Assembly (NCBI GenBank): GCA_016845305.1
Contig: JAERSW010000071.1
Location: 1-62,067 of the forward strand
Direction of reading: 5' to 3'
Length of the DNA: 62,067 nucleotides
DNA from: Acidimicrobiales bacterium
Lineage (GTDB): Bacteria > Actinomycetota > Acidimicrobiia > Acidimicrobiales > MedAcidi-G1
The notes under the pieces were generated by a model. It was not told where the DNA came from. It saw nothing but the letters and a program-made list of their open reading frames with translations, and made no database searches. The position numbers and the translations under genes are program-made. This document shows, piece by piece, positions 8,737 to 18,089 of this stretch. How positions within the stretch are numbered: the first letter of the stretch is position 1; every line of letters begins with the position of its first letter.

Positions 8737-10434
8737 GTGCCGCGACGGACCGACGCCCTCCAGGCCGAGTTGGCTGCCCGAGGTGACCGACTCCGGCCGC
8801 CGTCGCTCGCCATGCGTCCCGACGTCCTGGGCGCGGCCCGCCTGACCCGCTACAGCTTCAGCCGCACCATGCTGCGGCGCGCCGTGGCCGAGGGGTGGAC
8901 GGCCAGCCGGGTCCACCAGGACCTCGACGCCGAGGGGCGCGGCGAGTCGATCTACCGGGTCGACACCGGCGACCACCGCTTTCACTTCGTGGCCTTCACC
9001 ACCACGATCGACGAGTCAGCCCACACCGACCGGGTCATCGCCGAGCGGTGGGAGGTCGCCGCCGTGCTCGTCGAGGGCGAGGTGGACGACGCGCTGCTGG
9101 CCACGCTCCGCACCGAGGTGCCCGAGCAGGAGAAGGGTCGTCTCGACCCGCGGGTCCTCAGCCTGACCCGGGGCAACCGAAGCGTGCGCTTCTTCGGGTC
9201 GCTGGTCGACGACCTGGCCGCCGGACGCCAGCCCGACCCCGCCGGCGTGGGCGACGCCGGCTACATCCTCCGCAGTACGGCCTTCTATGCCAACGGCAAG
9301 TTCGGCATGCGGTCCTTCGACGGCTACGACGACGACCACCCGTTCCGGGTGCCGTACCGGGCCCAGTTCGTGGCCGCCTGGCTGTTCCGGGAACTCGGCT
9401 ACGACATGGTCGAACACTGTGCCCGGGTGAAGGGAGGCGACGCAGCGGTCGCCTTCGACGATCGCTGGCGCCGGTTCTTCGGGCTCGGCAACGCCACGGG
9501 CCTGGGCCTGGTCCCGTATGCCTTCAAGCACCCCCGGGTGCTGGACGCCTGGGTGGGGGTGCGCGAGGTGGCGCTGGCCGACGTGCGGGCCCGGGCCGGA
9601 GATCCGGAGCGGTCGGCCGTCCTCGCGGGCTGGATCGACCGGGCGCGCCGGCACTTCGCCTCGGGGTCCGACGACGACTGCACGCCGTTCCTGAGCTCGA
9701 GGGCCCTCGTGCCGGTGGTCGACGCCGCCGCCGAGGCGTGGGAGCACTGCGCCGCCGACGACCGCCCCTACGACGCCCTGTACCGGTGGGCCGAGGAGCA
9801 GGGCCCGGAGACCTCGGAGCTGGTGGTGTCGCTGCTGGTCGAGCTCCACGACGGCGACGACGACCTGTTCGACGACCTGTTCCTCGTCGACGAGCACGCC
9901 TCGGTGGATCCGGCGACCACTGTCGACGATCTGCGGGTCCTGCTCGACGAGCGCTTCGGCTGGCTCGACGACCTCGACCTCGACGCGGACGAGGCGGTCA
10001 CCTTCTGGTGGGTGGTCTCCGACAACACCGAGGAGCCGCGCCGGGCGCCGTGGGCGCGCCTCGAGCCGGAGGGTCGGGACGTCGCCGTTGACGTGGCCCT
10101 CCGGATGTGGCGCCTGACCGGGGCGTTGGCGGGGCAGCCGGGAGACCGGACGGTGGCCGACCTGCTGGCCGAGTGCCCCGAGCACCGTGCCGCCGTGGGC
10201 CGTCTCGTGGCCAGCGACCGCCGCTACGGGGAGCCGCGTGACAACACGTGCGCGGCGGGCTACCTGCCGTTGCAGATCCAACGCTTCCAGCTGGCCCAGT
10301 ACGGCATGGACGAGTTCAAGCCCAAGTCGACCGACTGGCTGCGGGTCACTCTCTACCAGGGGGCGCCCCGCCTGGCCGACCTCGGCCCCGACCTGACCGA
10401 CGACTGGGCGCTACCCGTGCGTCCCACCGACTGA
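8737..10434 (+). CDS. Conserved-looking hypothetical protein, 565 aa
   Basis: I do not recognise this protein. It is acidic, soluble and without signal or membrane segments. It is rich in Trp, Tyr and Asp, for example SFDGYDDDHPFRVPYR and FWWVVSDNTEEPRRAPWARL, with an ordered C-terminus NTCAAGYLPLQIQRFQLAQYGMDEF. GTG 8737 is chosen because a TACGCT box ends 6 bases before it; the frame extends 35 codons further up through the promoter region. The M19 peptidase-like gene starts 26 bases after its stop and may be co-transcribed. Confidence 0.65.
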   Translation: MPRRTDALQAELAARGDRLRPPSLAMRPDVLGAARLTRYSFSRTMLRRAVAEGWTASRVHQDLDAEGRGESIYRVDTGDHRFHFVAFTTTIDESAHTDRVIAERWEVAAVLVEGEVDDALLATLRTEVPEQEKGRLDPRVLSLTRGNRSVRFFGSLVDDLAAGRQPDPAGVGDAGYILRSTAFYANGKFGMRSFDGYDDDHPFRVPYRAQFVAAWLFRELGYDMVEHCARVKGGDAAVAFDDRWRRFFGLGNATGLGLVPYAFKHPRVLDAWVGVREVALADVRARAGDPERSAVLAGWIDRARRHFASGSDDDCTPFLSSRALVPVVDAAAEAWEHCAADDRPYDALYRWAEEQGPETSELVVSLLVELHDGDDDLFDDLFLVDEHASVDPATTVDDLRVLLDERFGWLDDLDLDADEAVTFWWVVSDNTEEPRRAPWARLEPEGRDVAVDVALRMWRLTGALAGQPGDRTVADLLAECPEHRAAVGRLVASDRRYGEPRDNTCAAGYLPLQIQRFQLAQYGMDEFKPKSTDWLRVTLYQGAPRLADLGPDLTDDWALPVRPTD

Positions 10435-10460
10435 CGATCGCCCTTCCGGAGGACCGAACC

Positions 10461-11414
10461 ATGATCATCGACGGCCTGCAGATCAACGACTGGTCCCGCG
10501 ACGTGGTCGCGGAGGTGCGGTCCGGTGGGGTCGACGTGGTGCACGCCACGGTCGGCGTGTGGGAGGACATGGCCGGGACCATGACCCGCATCGGCGCCTT
10601 CCGGCACCTGTGCCGTCACAACGCCGACGTGATCCGGATCGTCCGCTCGGTCGACGAGATCCACCAGGCGGTCGCCGACGACGTGCTCGGCGTGGTCCTC
10701 GGCTTCCAGAACAGCTCCATGCTGGGCGACGACCCGGAGATGGCGGGGATCTTCGCCGACGTCGGCGTCCGGGTCATCCAGCTCACCTACAACATCGCCA
10801 ACCACCTCGGGTCGAGCTGCTGGGAGCCGCACGACGGCGGCCTGACCCGGGCGGGCCACCGCATGGTGGCGGCCCTCAACGACGCCGGGGTGCTGGTCGA
10901 CATCTCGCACGTCGGCAACGTCACCGGCCGGGACGCGGTCGACGCCTCGTCGCAGCCCATCGCCATCACCCACGGCAACCCGGTGTCGTTCTGCGATTCG
11001 CCCCGCAACAAGCCCGACGAGCTGGTCGCCGCGGTGGCGGACCGGGGTGGCGTGATTGGCTGCACCCTCTACCCGCTGTTCATGGGTGGGGCCGACGTGA
11101 CCCGGGCCGAGTACTGCGGCATGGTCGGCACGCTGGCCGAGCAGGTCGGCGTCGAGCACGTGGCCATCGGTTCCGACGCGGTGCTGGGCTGGGCGCCCGA
11201 CGCCCTGGGATGGATGCGCAGCGGCCGGTGGGACCGACCCACCGAGCCGGCCGAGGCACCGTCGTTCCCGCCGTGGCCGACGTGGTTCGATGGTCCGAAG
11301 GACTTCGGCAGCCTGTCCGAGGGCCTGGACGAGGCCGGCTTCTCGCCCGACGAACGCGACCTGGTGCTGGGCGGGAACTGGTTGCGCCTGTTCGGCGAGG
11401 TCTTCCCGTCGTGA
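10461..11414 (+). CDS. M19 dipeptidase-family protein with altered metal site
   Basis: 317 residues of the renal-dipeptidase/M19 amidohydrolase fold. Recognisable are VDISHVGNVTGRDA and ITHGNPVSFCDSPRN, which carry the two conserved histidines, and VAIGSDAVLGW. The usual N-terminal H-x-D metal pair (DGHND) reads DGLQIND, and the bridging Glu (usually in GxEG) reads GFQNSS. This is not a standard di-zinc dipeptidase; it may bind one metal and act on another amide. GGAGG lies 8 bases before ATG 10461. The stop overlaps the next start (GTGA). Confidence 0.75.
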   Translation: MIIDGLQINDWSRDVVAEVRSGGVDVVHATVGVWEDMAGTMTRIGAFRHLCRHNADVIRIVRSVDEIHQAVADDVLGVVLGFQNSSMLGDDPEMAGIFADVGVRVIQLTYNIANHLGSSCWEPHDGGLTRAGHRMVAALNDAGVLVDISHVGNVTGRDAVDASSQPIAITHGNPVSFCDSPRNKPDELVAAVADRGGVIGCTLYPLFMGGADVTRAEYCGMVGTLAEQVGVEHVAIGSDAVLGWAPDALGWMRSGRWDRPTEPAEAPSFPPWPTWFDGPKDFGSLSEGLDEAGFSPDERDLVLGGNWLRLFGEVFPS

Positions 11415-11971
11415 CCCCGGGTCCGGGAACCGACACGGTGCTGGCCGCGCCGCGCGAGCTGGTGGACGTGGCGTCCCGGTGTGGTCGGGTGGCCGGCCTG
11501 GATGCCGGTTCGGCCGACCGGGCGGCCCACAACGTCACCGCGGCCGAGGTCGGCTACGGCGGTGCGCTCGTCGCCTTCCTCGACGCCCTCGGCGACCCGG
11601 CCCGCCTGGTCGCCGAGTTCGTGACCGGTCCGGATGCCCTGGCCGCCGCCGAGGTCGGGGCCCGCCGATCCGGGTCGGCCGAGGTGGTCTTCCCGGGGCC
11701 CGTCCCGGTGGCGGCGCTGGGCCTGGCCGTGGACGAGGTGCGGGGCCGCGGGCAGGGGGTGTCGGGCATCCCGGACGGTGCCGACGGGTCCACGACCGTG
11801 GACCGGCTGGTGGTCGGCGGTGCGCCCGAGCCTCGGGCCGTGGACGCGGCGGCCCACGCCGCGGTGGCCCGGGACGGGGTCCGCGTCGACGCCGCGGCGT
11901 TCGGCGGGCTGACCCGGTTCGCCCACGCCTTCCTGGTGTCCGAGGCGATCCTCGACGCCGCCGACGCCTGA
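11411..11971 (+). CDS. Hypothetical protein, possibly DUF3726-like
   Basis: 186 residues, Ala/Gly/Val-rich, starting GTG 11411 inside the stop of the M19 gene (GTGA), so coupled to it. It begins with LAAPRELVDVASRCGRVAGLDAG. I recall short DUF3726 proteins encoded beside Ldh_2-family dehydrogenases, and one lies next door here on the opposite strand; that context is the main reason for the suggestion. No catalytic motif is visible. Confidence 0.45.
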   Translation: MTPGPGTDTVLAAPRELVDVASRCGRVAGLDAGSADRAAHNVTAAEVGYGGALVAFLDALGDPARLVAEFVTGPDALAAAEVGARRSGSAEVVFPGPVPVAALGLAVDEVRGRGQGVSGIPDGADGSTTVDRLVVGGAPEPRAVDAAAHAAVARDGVRVDAAAFGGLTRFAHAFLVSEAILDAADA

Positions 11972-12017
11972 ACCGGATCGTCCGGGTTCGGTCGTCGTCC
12001 CGACCGCCGGCTGGACC

Positions 12018-13004
12018 TCAGCCTCCGGCCAACTCCAGGACGCGGGCCCACAGGTCGTCCTCGACCTCGACCGGATCGGTCGGGGACTTGCCGGCGCCGG
12101 GCAGGCGCGCTCCGGGCTGGCTGGCGATGTTCTCGCCGAGTGCCCGCAGGCGGTCGTGGAAGCCCGCGCCGCTGTACCCGTCGGGGTCGACGACCACGTA
12201 GAACTGGCCGAGGTCGTGCGGCGGCCCATCGGGGGTCTTGAGCGGGGGCACGTCGACGCTGAGCCGGCAGCCGGTCATGGCGCCGGCCAGCACCTCGACC
12301 ATCAGGCCGATGCCGTAGCCCTTGTAGCCGCCGGCCGACACCAGCGACCCGGCCAGCGCTGCCTGCGGGTCGGTGGTGGGGTTGCCGTCGGCGTCGACGG
12401 CCCAGCCGAGGGGGATGTCCTCGCCGGTAGCGGCGGCCATGGTGATGTGCCCGAGGGCCACGGCGCTGGTCGAGAAGTCGAACTGGAAGGCGATGCCGCC
12501 GTCGCCGTCGGGGACGGCCATGGCGATCGGGTTGGTACCCAGCACCGGGACCGACCCGCCGGGTGGTGACACCCGGGGCGAGGCGTTGGTCATGCCGATG
12601 GCCAGCAGCCCGGCACGGGCGAACTGCTCGGTGAAGTAGCCGAGCGACGTGCACGTGTGGGTGTGCTCGACGGACAGGCCGCAGATGCCGTTGGCCCGGG
12701 CCGAGGCGACGGCGGTGTCGAAGCCGGCGGCGAACGCCGCCTGGGCGAAGCCGAGGCGACCGTCGATGCGGACCGCTCCCGGCCGATCCACGGTGACCAC
12801 CGGTTCGGCGTGCCCGTCGATGCGTCCGGTGTCGAGCTGCAGGCAGTAGCTCTCCAGGTAGTAGAGGCCGCAGATGCGGTTGTCGTTGCCCTCGGCGACG
12901 CGCACGGCTCGGGCCACCTCGGCGGCGACGTGTTCGGCGGCGCCGTGGTGGACGAGGCAACGGTGGGTGGTGGTCTCGATCTCGTCGAGGCTGAGTTCCG
13001 GCAT
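12018..13004 (-). CDS. Ldh_2 (malate/L-lactate/sulfolactate-type) dehydrogenase
   Basis: 328-residue NAD(P)-dependent 2-hydroxyacid or related dehydrogenase of the Ldh_2 fold (not the Rossmann type). Signature stretches are HTHTCTSLGYF, VPVLGTNPIAMAVP, FDFSTSAVALGHI and GGYKGYGIGLMVEVLAGAM. Substrates in the family include malate, lactate, sulfolactate, ureidoglycolate and Delta1-piperideine-2-carboxylate, and cannot be separated by eye. ATG 13004 follows a TACGGT box (13013-13018) by 8 bases. It converges with the M19/hypothetical pair and diverges from the sulfatase. Confidence 0.85.
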   Translation of the reverse strand: MPELSLDEIETTTHRCLVHHGAAEHVAAEVARAVRVAEGNDNRICGLYYLESYCLQLDTGRIDGHAEPVVTVDRPGAVRIDGRLGFAQAAFAAGFDTAVASARANGICGLSVEHTHTCTSLGYFTEQFARAGLLAIGMTNASPRVSPPGGSVPVLGTNPIAMAVPDGDGGIAFQFDFSTSAVALGHITMAAATGEDIPLGWAVDADGNPTTDPQAALAGSLVSAGGYKGYGIGLMVEVLAGAMTGCRLSVDVPPLKTPDGPPHDLGQFYVVVDPDGYSGAGFHDRLRALGENIASQPGARLPGAGKSPTDPVEVEDDLWARVLELAGG

Positions 13005-13012
13005 GGGTCCGC

Positions 13013-13049
13013 ACCGTAGGGGATCCGGGGACCCGGTCGGGCCTAGGGT
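13013..13049. promoter_or_regulatory. Divergent leaderless promoter pair
   Basis: TACGGT (minus, 13013-13018) serves the Ldh_2 gene and TAGGGT (plus, 13044-13049) serves the sulfatase. Each sits 8 bases from its start codon. Only 53 bases separate the two genes. Confidence 0.55.
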
Positions 13050-13057
13050 GCGCGCCC

Positions 13058-14476
13058 GTGGACCGACCCCGTAACGTGCTGCTGCTCCTGTCCGACGAGC
13101 ACTCGGGACGGTTCCTCGGCTGCGGTGGCCATCCGGTGGTGGCCACGCCGCACCTCGATGCCCTGGCCGCACACGGCACGCGCTTCACCCGGGCCACGAC
13201 CCCATCGCCGATCTGCGTGCCCGCCCGCGGTGCGTTGGCCACCGGACGGTGGGTCCACGACGTGGCCGCCTGGCACAGCGCCCAACCGTGGACGGGGTCG
13301 CCGCGGGGCTGGGCGCACGCGGCGCGTGACGCCGGGGCCCGCGTCGCCACGGTCGGCAAGCTGCACTTCCGGTCGTCCGACGACGACAACGGCGCCGACG
13401 AGGTGCTGCCCATGCACGTGGCCGACGGCGTGGGGTGGGTCCAGGGGCTCTTCCGTCGCGATCCCCTGCCGTACCCCGAATCGGCCGAGCTGGCCGACGA
13501 GGTCGGGGTCGGCCACACCACCTACACCCGCTACGACGAGCGGGTGACCGCGGCGGCCGAGGCGTGGCTGGCCGCCCACGGGGCCGGCCCCGAACCGTGG
13601 GTACTGCAGGTCGGGTTCGTCGCCCCGCACTACCCGCTGTCGGCGCCGGCCGAGTTCACCGCCCCCCTCGAGGGTGCCGACCTGTCGCCGGAGATCCCCG
13701 CCCATCCCCTCGTACATCCGGTGGTGGCGGCAACGGCACGGTTCTTCGCCTACCACGAGGGCTTCGACGAGGCCCGGGTGCTGGAGGCCCGCCGTGCCTA
13801 CCTGGCCCTCTGCGCCTTCCTCGACCACAACGTGGGGCGGGTCCTGGCCGCCCTGGAGGCCAGCGGCGCGGCCGACGAGACCCTCGTGGTGTACGCGTCG
13901 GACCACGGGGACATGGCTGGCAACCACGGCCTGTGGTGCAAGTCGTACTTCTACGAGGACTCGGTCGGCATCCCGATGCTCGCCGCCGGACCCGGCGTGC
14001 CCGTCGGCGCCGTGGTGGACACCGAGGTCGGCCTGTGCGACGTGGCGCCCACGGTGCTCGACGTGGTCGGTGGCGGCTCGTCACCGGAGGCCGGGGCGTT
14101 CGTGGGCCGGTCGCTCCTCGACCTCGCCGGCGGTGCCGAGCCGGACCGCCCGGGCTTCTCCGAGTACCACGACGGAGGGTCGCCGACCGGGAGCTTCATG
14201 GTCCGGGTGGGCGACCTCAAGTACGTCCACCACGTCGGTGCCCCGCCGCAGCTGTTCGACCTGGCCGAGGATCCCGACGAGCTCGTGGACCTCGGCGACG
14301 ATCCGGGTCGAGCGGCGCAACGGGCGGACTGCGAGGGGGTGCTGCGGTCCATCGTGGACCCGGACGACGCAGACCGGCGGGCCTTCGCCGACCAGGCAGC
14401 GCTGGAGGCGGCGATCGGTGGCCGGGGTGCCGTGGCCGGCTTCACCCGGTTCGACCACACGCCGGTGCCCACCTGA
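13058..14476 (+). CDS. Type I sulfatase (choline-sulfatase-like)
   Basis: 472-residue sulfatase of the alkaline-phosphatase superfamily. The formylglycine cysteine is Cys53 in PICVPARGALATG (CxPxR motif). Metal and substrate residues are in LLSDEHSGR, VGKLHF and ASDHGDMAGNHGLWCK. The last segment and C-terminal LFDLAEDPDELVDL resemble BetC-type choline sulfatases and related COG3119 enzymes. No signal peptide is seen, so cytoplasmic. Leaderless GTG start 8 bases after TAGGGT. A Rieske oxygenase follows 22 bases downstream, and the two may act on one sulfated compound. Confidence 0.8.
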   Translation: MDRPRNVLLLLSDEHSGRFLGCGGHPVVATPHLDALAAHGTRFTRATTPSPICVPARGALATGRWVHDVAAWHSAQPWTGSPRGWAHAARDAGARVATVGKLHFRSSDDDNGADEVLPMHVADGVGWVQGLFRRDPLPYPESAELADEVGVGHTTYTRYDERVTAAAEAWLAAHGAGPEPWVLQVGFVAPHYPLSAPAEFTAPLEGADLSPEIPAHPLVHPVVAATARFFAYHEGFDEARVLEARRAYLALCAFLDHNVGRVLAALEASGAADETLVVYASDHGDMAGNHGLWCKSYFYEDSVGIPMLAAGPGVPVGAVVDTEVGLCDVAPTVLDVVGGGSSPEAGAFVGRSLLDLAGGAEPDRPGFSEYHDGGSPTGSFMVRVGDLKYVHHVGAPPQLFDLAEDPDELVDLGDDPGRAAQRADCEGVLRSIVDPDDADRRAFADQAALEAAIGGRGAVAGFTRFDHTPVPT

Positions 14477-14498
14477 CCGTCGCCGTAGGCTCCGCTCC

Positions 14499-15659
14499 GT
14501 GACCGCCGCCCTGCCGTCCGACCTGCCGTCTGACCTGGTCGAGGACCTCGGTCGTTGCGCCGGCGGGCAGGCGACCGCCCACAGCCTCCCGACCGCCTGC
14601 TACGTCGATGCCGACGTCGCCGCGCTCGAGGCCGAGGTGGTCTTCCGTCGTGGCTGGGTCGGCGTCGGTCGGGGAGACCGCTGGGCCTCGCCCGGCGACT
14701 ACGCCGCCCTCGACGTGGGTGGGGTGCCGGTGGCGGTGGTGCGTGGCGACGACGGGGTGCTCCGGGCGTTCGCCAACACGTGCAGCCACCGCTTCGCCCA
14801 GGTGGTCGAGGGCGAGGGCTCGTGCACGCGGATGCGGTGTCCGTTCCACGCCTGGACCTACGCGCTGGACGGCCGCCTCGTGGGTGCGCCGTCGATGGCC
14901 CGGACCGACGGGTTCGACCGTACCGAGCACGGGCTGCACGAGTTCGTGGTGGCCGAGCGCCTCGGGTTCGCCTTCGTCAGCCTCGAGGCGTCACCGCCGT
15001 CCATCGACGCCTGGCTGGGCGACGCCGCCGAGGTCCACGCCCGCTGGGACCTGACGTCGATGGTGACCACCCGGCGGCGCGAGTTCACCGTGGACTGCAA
15101 CTGGAAGGCCTTCGCCGAGGTCTTCAACGAGTACTACCACCTGCCCTACGTGCATCCCGGCAGCATCGACGACACCTACGACGACCCCGACGAGCCGGAG
15201 GCCGTCACCGGCGCCTGGGCCACCCACTTCGGCACCACGCAGGGCACCGGCGGGCTCCTCGAGGACGACCAGGACAAGGCGCTGCCGGTCATCGGTGGCC
15301 TCGACGAGCGGGAGGCCCGGGGCGTGCGCTACTCGTGGCTGTTCCCGTCGCTGGTCATCGCCACCGGTGCCGAGGGCCTGTGGATGTACGAGGTGTTCCC
15401 CGACGGGCCCGACCGGTGCCGGTGCGCCCAGGTGGTGTGCTTCCCGCCGGAGACGGTGGCCGCCGACGGGTTCGCCGAGGTGGCCGAGTCGTACTACGAA
15501 CGGTTCGACGTGGCCATCGCCGAGGACATCCCGATGCTGGAGCGCCAGCGCCGTGGCATGGCCACGCCGTTCGCGCGGCAGGGCAGGTTCTCGTACCTGG
15601 AGCCCAACGTGGCCCGGTTCGCCGGCTGGTACGCCGAGCGGCTCCTCTCGGTGGGCTGA
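14499..15659 (+). CDS. Rieske non-heme iron oxygenase alpha subunit
   Basis: 386 residues. The N-terminal Rieske [2Fe-2S] site is Cys95-x-His97 and Cys114-x2-His117 (CSH and CPFH). The catalytic iron site lies in EVFNEYYHLPYVHPG. The domain order and FNEYYH-type motif resemble the choline/carnitine/betaine monooxygenase group, which removes methyls or hydroxylates quaternary amines, but plain ring hydroxylases also share it. No reductase or ferredoxin gene is adjacent. GTG 14499 is preceded by TAGGCT (14486-14491) with 7 bases between, so it has its own promoter despite the close sulfatase gene. Confidence 0.8.
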   Translation: MTAALPSDLPSDLVEDLGRCAGGQATAHSLPTACYVDADVAALEAEVVFRRGWVGVGRGDRWASPGDYAALDVGGVPVAVVRGDDGVLRAFANTCSHRFAQVVEGEGSCTRMRCPFHAWTYALDGRLVGAPSMARTDGFDRTEHGLHEFVVAERLGFAFVSLEASPPSIDAWLGDAAEVHARWDLTSMVTTRRREFTVDCNWKAFAEVFNEYYHLPYVHPGSIDDTYDDPDEPEAVTGAWATHFGTTQGTGGLLEDDQDKALPVIGGLDEREARGVRYSWLFPSLVIATGAEGLWMYEVFPDGPDRCRCAQVVCFPPETVAADGFAEVAESYYERFDVAIAEDIPMLERQRRGMATPFARQGRFSYLEPNVARFAGWYAERLLSVG

Positions 15660-15701
15660 ACGCCGCCGGCGGGTCCGGCGTCGACCGGCGGGTCGGCCCG
15701 G

Positions 15702-16271
15702 TCAGCCGCCTCCGCTGCGGGCGAAGCCGACCTCGCTGAGGCAGTCGCGGGCCCGCTGGTCGTCGCGCACGTCGACGTCGGCCGCGGCGAAGGCGCGCCG
15801 GAGGTCCAGTGCGCCCGTCTCGTCCTGAACCGGGTCGTCGAGGTCGAGGCCCTCGGCCCGGAGGCAGTCGACCACGGCCAGGACGACCTCGTTGTCGGCG
15901 CGGACCTGCTCGGGGGTCCGGGCGGCCCGGGACTCGGCGAACTCCTCGCGTAGGGCGGCGATGCCCGACTCGGTCGCGCACCGTCGGAGCGCGTCCTGGT
16001 AGCCGGGCTCCTCGATGACGGCGGCGTCGCCCTCGTCGCCGGCGAATCCCCGGAACTCGTAGCCGGCGTCGTCCAGGCAGGCGCTGAAGTCCTGCTGGAC
16101 CGACCGGGCCCGGTCGCGCGGGTCGTCGTCGGCCAGCGGGATGGTGTCCTTGGCGGGCTCTCCGGCGACCGTCGACGATCCGCACGCCGACGCGAGGAAG
16201 GTCGTGGCGGTGATCAGGCCGATGATCAGGGCGAAGAGCAGGGTGGGACGGGTCCGGTGCATACGGGGCAT
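15702..16271 (-). CDS. Putative lipoprotein, unknown function
   Basis: About 189 residues: basic start, one hydrophobic stretch and lipobox FLASAC (Cys30), then an acidic, Cys-containing mature part (FSACLDDAGYEF, ALRRCATESG, VVDCLRAEGLDLDD, ARDCLSEVGF). The evenly spaced cysteines, each in a helix-like segment, suggest a helical disulfide-linked domain. I do not recognise the family. Start is ATG 16271, or ATG 16262 three codons on. It lies 55 bases downstream of the helicase stop and may be co-transcribed. Confidence 0.65.
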   Translation of the reverse strand: MPRMHRTRPTLLFALIIGLITATTFLASACGSSTVAGEPAKDTIPLADDDPRDRARSVQQDFSACLDDAGYEFRGFAGDEGDAAVIEEPGYQDALRRCATESGIAALREEFAESRAARTPEQVRADNEVVLAVVDCLRAEGLDLDDPVQDETGALDLRRAFAAADVDVRDDQRARDCLSEVGFARSGGG

Positions 16272-16326
16272 CGTCGTGCCCGCAGGTGAGGGTGTGGCGA
16301 CCCGACGGTGAGGGTCCGGTGAGGGG

Positions 16327-17850
16327 TCAGGCGGCGTGGCGACGCTGGCCGCCGCCCGGCTTCCGATTCTGTCCCTGGCCGCGCTTCTGGCCCTGCCCCT
16401 GGCCCTGGCGGTTCTGGCCCTGTGCGGGCTTGCGCCGTCGATTCTGGCCCTGACCCTGCCCCTGCCCCTGCCCCTGGCGGTTCTGTCCGGGCTTGCGGTT
16501 GCGGTTCTGTCCGCCGCCGGGCTTGCGACCGTTGGCCTGGCCTTGGCGGTTCTGTCCGGGCTTGCGGCGACGATTCCCGGATCGCCCCTCGCCCCGATGG
16601 TTCCCGGGGCGGGACGCACCCTGTCGTCGCTCTCCCTGTCGGTCCTCCCGGCGTTCCTCGTGCCGGTCGTCGGTCGGGGCCGGAGCGGCCACGGCGGGCG
16701 GGGTGAGGTCGCGGACCAACGCCAGATCGGGTGGCGTCATGGGCTCGTCGAGGCCGACGTCGCGCTGGAGGCGTCGGGAGTCCTTCTTCTGCTCGGGCTG
16801 GACCAGCGAGATGACCACGCCGTCCTGCCCGGCCCGGGCCGTCCGCCCGGAGCGGTGGACGTAAGCCTTGTGGTCCTCCGGCGGGTCGAAGTGCACCACG
16901 GACGCCACGCCGTCGACGTGGATGCCGCGGGCCGCGACGTCGGTCGCCACCAGGGCATGGACGCGGCCGTCGGTGAAGTCGGCCAGTGCCCGGGTGCGCT
17001 GGCTCTGGCTGCGGGCCCCGTGGATGGCGGCGGCCTTCACGTCGCCCCGTCCCAACTGCTTGGCCAGGCGGTCGGCGCCGTGGCGGGTCCGGCAGAAGAC
17101 GATGGCAGGCCACGCCGCGCCGACCACCTCGGCGGTCAGGGCGACCCGCTCGGTGCGGTCGACCTGCCAGAAGAGATGGGTGGCGGCCGTGATGTCCGGC
17201 GTCTCCTCGCCGACCTCGTGGCGGACCGGATCGACCTGGTGGTCTCGGGTCAGCTTGGCGACGTCGCCGTCCAGCGTGGCCGAGAACAGGACCGTCTGGC
17301 GGGGCTGCGACGTCTGGTCGAGGAGGCGTCGGACCACCGGGAGGAAGCCCATGTCGGCCATGCGGTCGGCCTCGTCGATGACCACCCGGTCCACATCGGC
17401 CAGATTGACGGCGCCCTGGTCGATGAGGTCGACGAGGCGGCCGGGGCAGGCGACGAGGACGTCGACGCCGGAGCGCAGGGCCTTGAGCTGGGGGCCGTAG
17501 CCGACCCCGCCGTAGACGACGCCGATCCGGACCTTCCCGGCGAACGACCGCAGTTCGGAGGCGATCTGTTCGGCGAGTTCCCGGGTGGGGGCCAGCACGA
17601 GGCCACGGGGGCGACCGGGTTGGGCCCGATCCACGGCGGCGACCAACGGGATGCCGAAGGCGAGCGTCTTGCCCGACCCGGTCGGGGCGCGGCCGCAGAC
17701 GTCGCGTCCGGCGAGGGCGTCGGCGATGGTGGCGGCCTGGATGGCGAACGGTGCCGTGATTCCCCGGGCCTCGAGGGCCTCGCAGATGGGGGTGGGGACG
17801 CCGAGTTCGGCGAAGGTGGGCGCGTCGGTACTGGTGCTGGTGGGGGACAT
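16327..17850 (-). CDS. DEAD-box RNA helicase with Gly-Gln-rich tail
   Basis: 507 residues. ATP-dependent RNA unwinding enzyme for ribosome assembly or mRNA turnover. Motifs in order: Q motif near FAIQAATI, APTGSGKT (55-62), PTRELAEQI, VIDEADRM, LFSATLDGD, VATDVAARGIH and HRSGRTARAG. The last ~110 residues are low-complexity and basic (QNRQGQGQGQ, RRRKPGQNR), as in RhlE/CsdA-type helicases that use such tails to bind RNA or form condensates. ATG 17850 is preceded by GGAGA. Cold-shock gene at 20422 is a likely functional partner but not adjacent. Confidence 0.92.
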   Translation of the reverse strand: MSPTSTSTDAPTFAELGVPTPICEALEARGITAPFAIQAATIADALAGRDVCGRAPTGSGKTLAFGIPLVAAVDRAQPGRPRGLVLAPTRELAEQIASELRSFAGKVRIGVVYGGVGYGPQLKALRSGVDVLVACPGRLVDLIDQGAVNLADVDRVVIDEADRMADMGFLPVVRRLLDQTSQPRQTVLFSATLDGDVAKLTRDHQVDPVRHEVGEETPDITAATHLFWQVDRTERVALTAEVVGAAWPAIVFCRTRHGADRLAKQLGRGDVKAAAIHGARSQSQRTRALADFTDGRVHALVATDVAARGIHVDGVASVVHFDPPEDHKAYVHRSGRTARAGQDGVVISLVQPEQKKDSRRLQRDVGLDEPMTPPDLALVRDLTPPAVAAPAPTDDRHEERREDRQGERRQGASRPGNHRGEGRSGNRRRKPGQNRQGQANGRKPGGGQNRNRKPGQNRQGQGQGQGQGQNRRRKPAQGQNRQGQGQGQKRGQGQNRKPGGGQRRHAA

Positions 17851-18089
17851 CTCGTCTCCGGGCCCGCGGTTCGTGGGGCCTGCCCGGTGGGGCGTCAGAT
17901 GGGATCGCCCGGCACGGATCGGCGGGGCGGGTGGTCCACGTCGAGCGGGGAACCATCTCCCGTCAGCGAACCCACCGGCGTTGCCGTCCCTCGGGGGGAC
18001 CGCCACCGGCGTATCCACAGGCTACCGGCGGGTTGCCCCGGGTCCCGACGATGGTGACCGGAGACACTCCGAACATCTAGCGTCCCGCG

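Noticed and set aside
13674-15659. Fusion of sulfatase and Rieske oxygenase (661-codon frame)
   Set aside because: The first 275 codons are out of frame with the real sulfatase gene; a promoter and GTG at 14499 mark the Rieske start.
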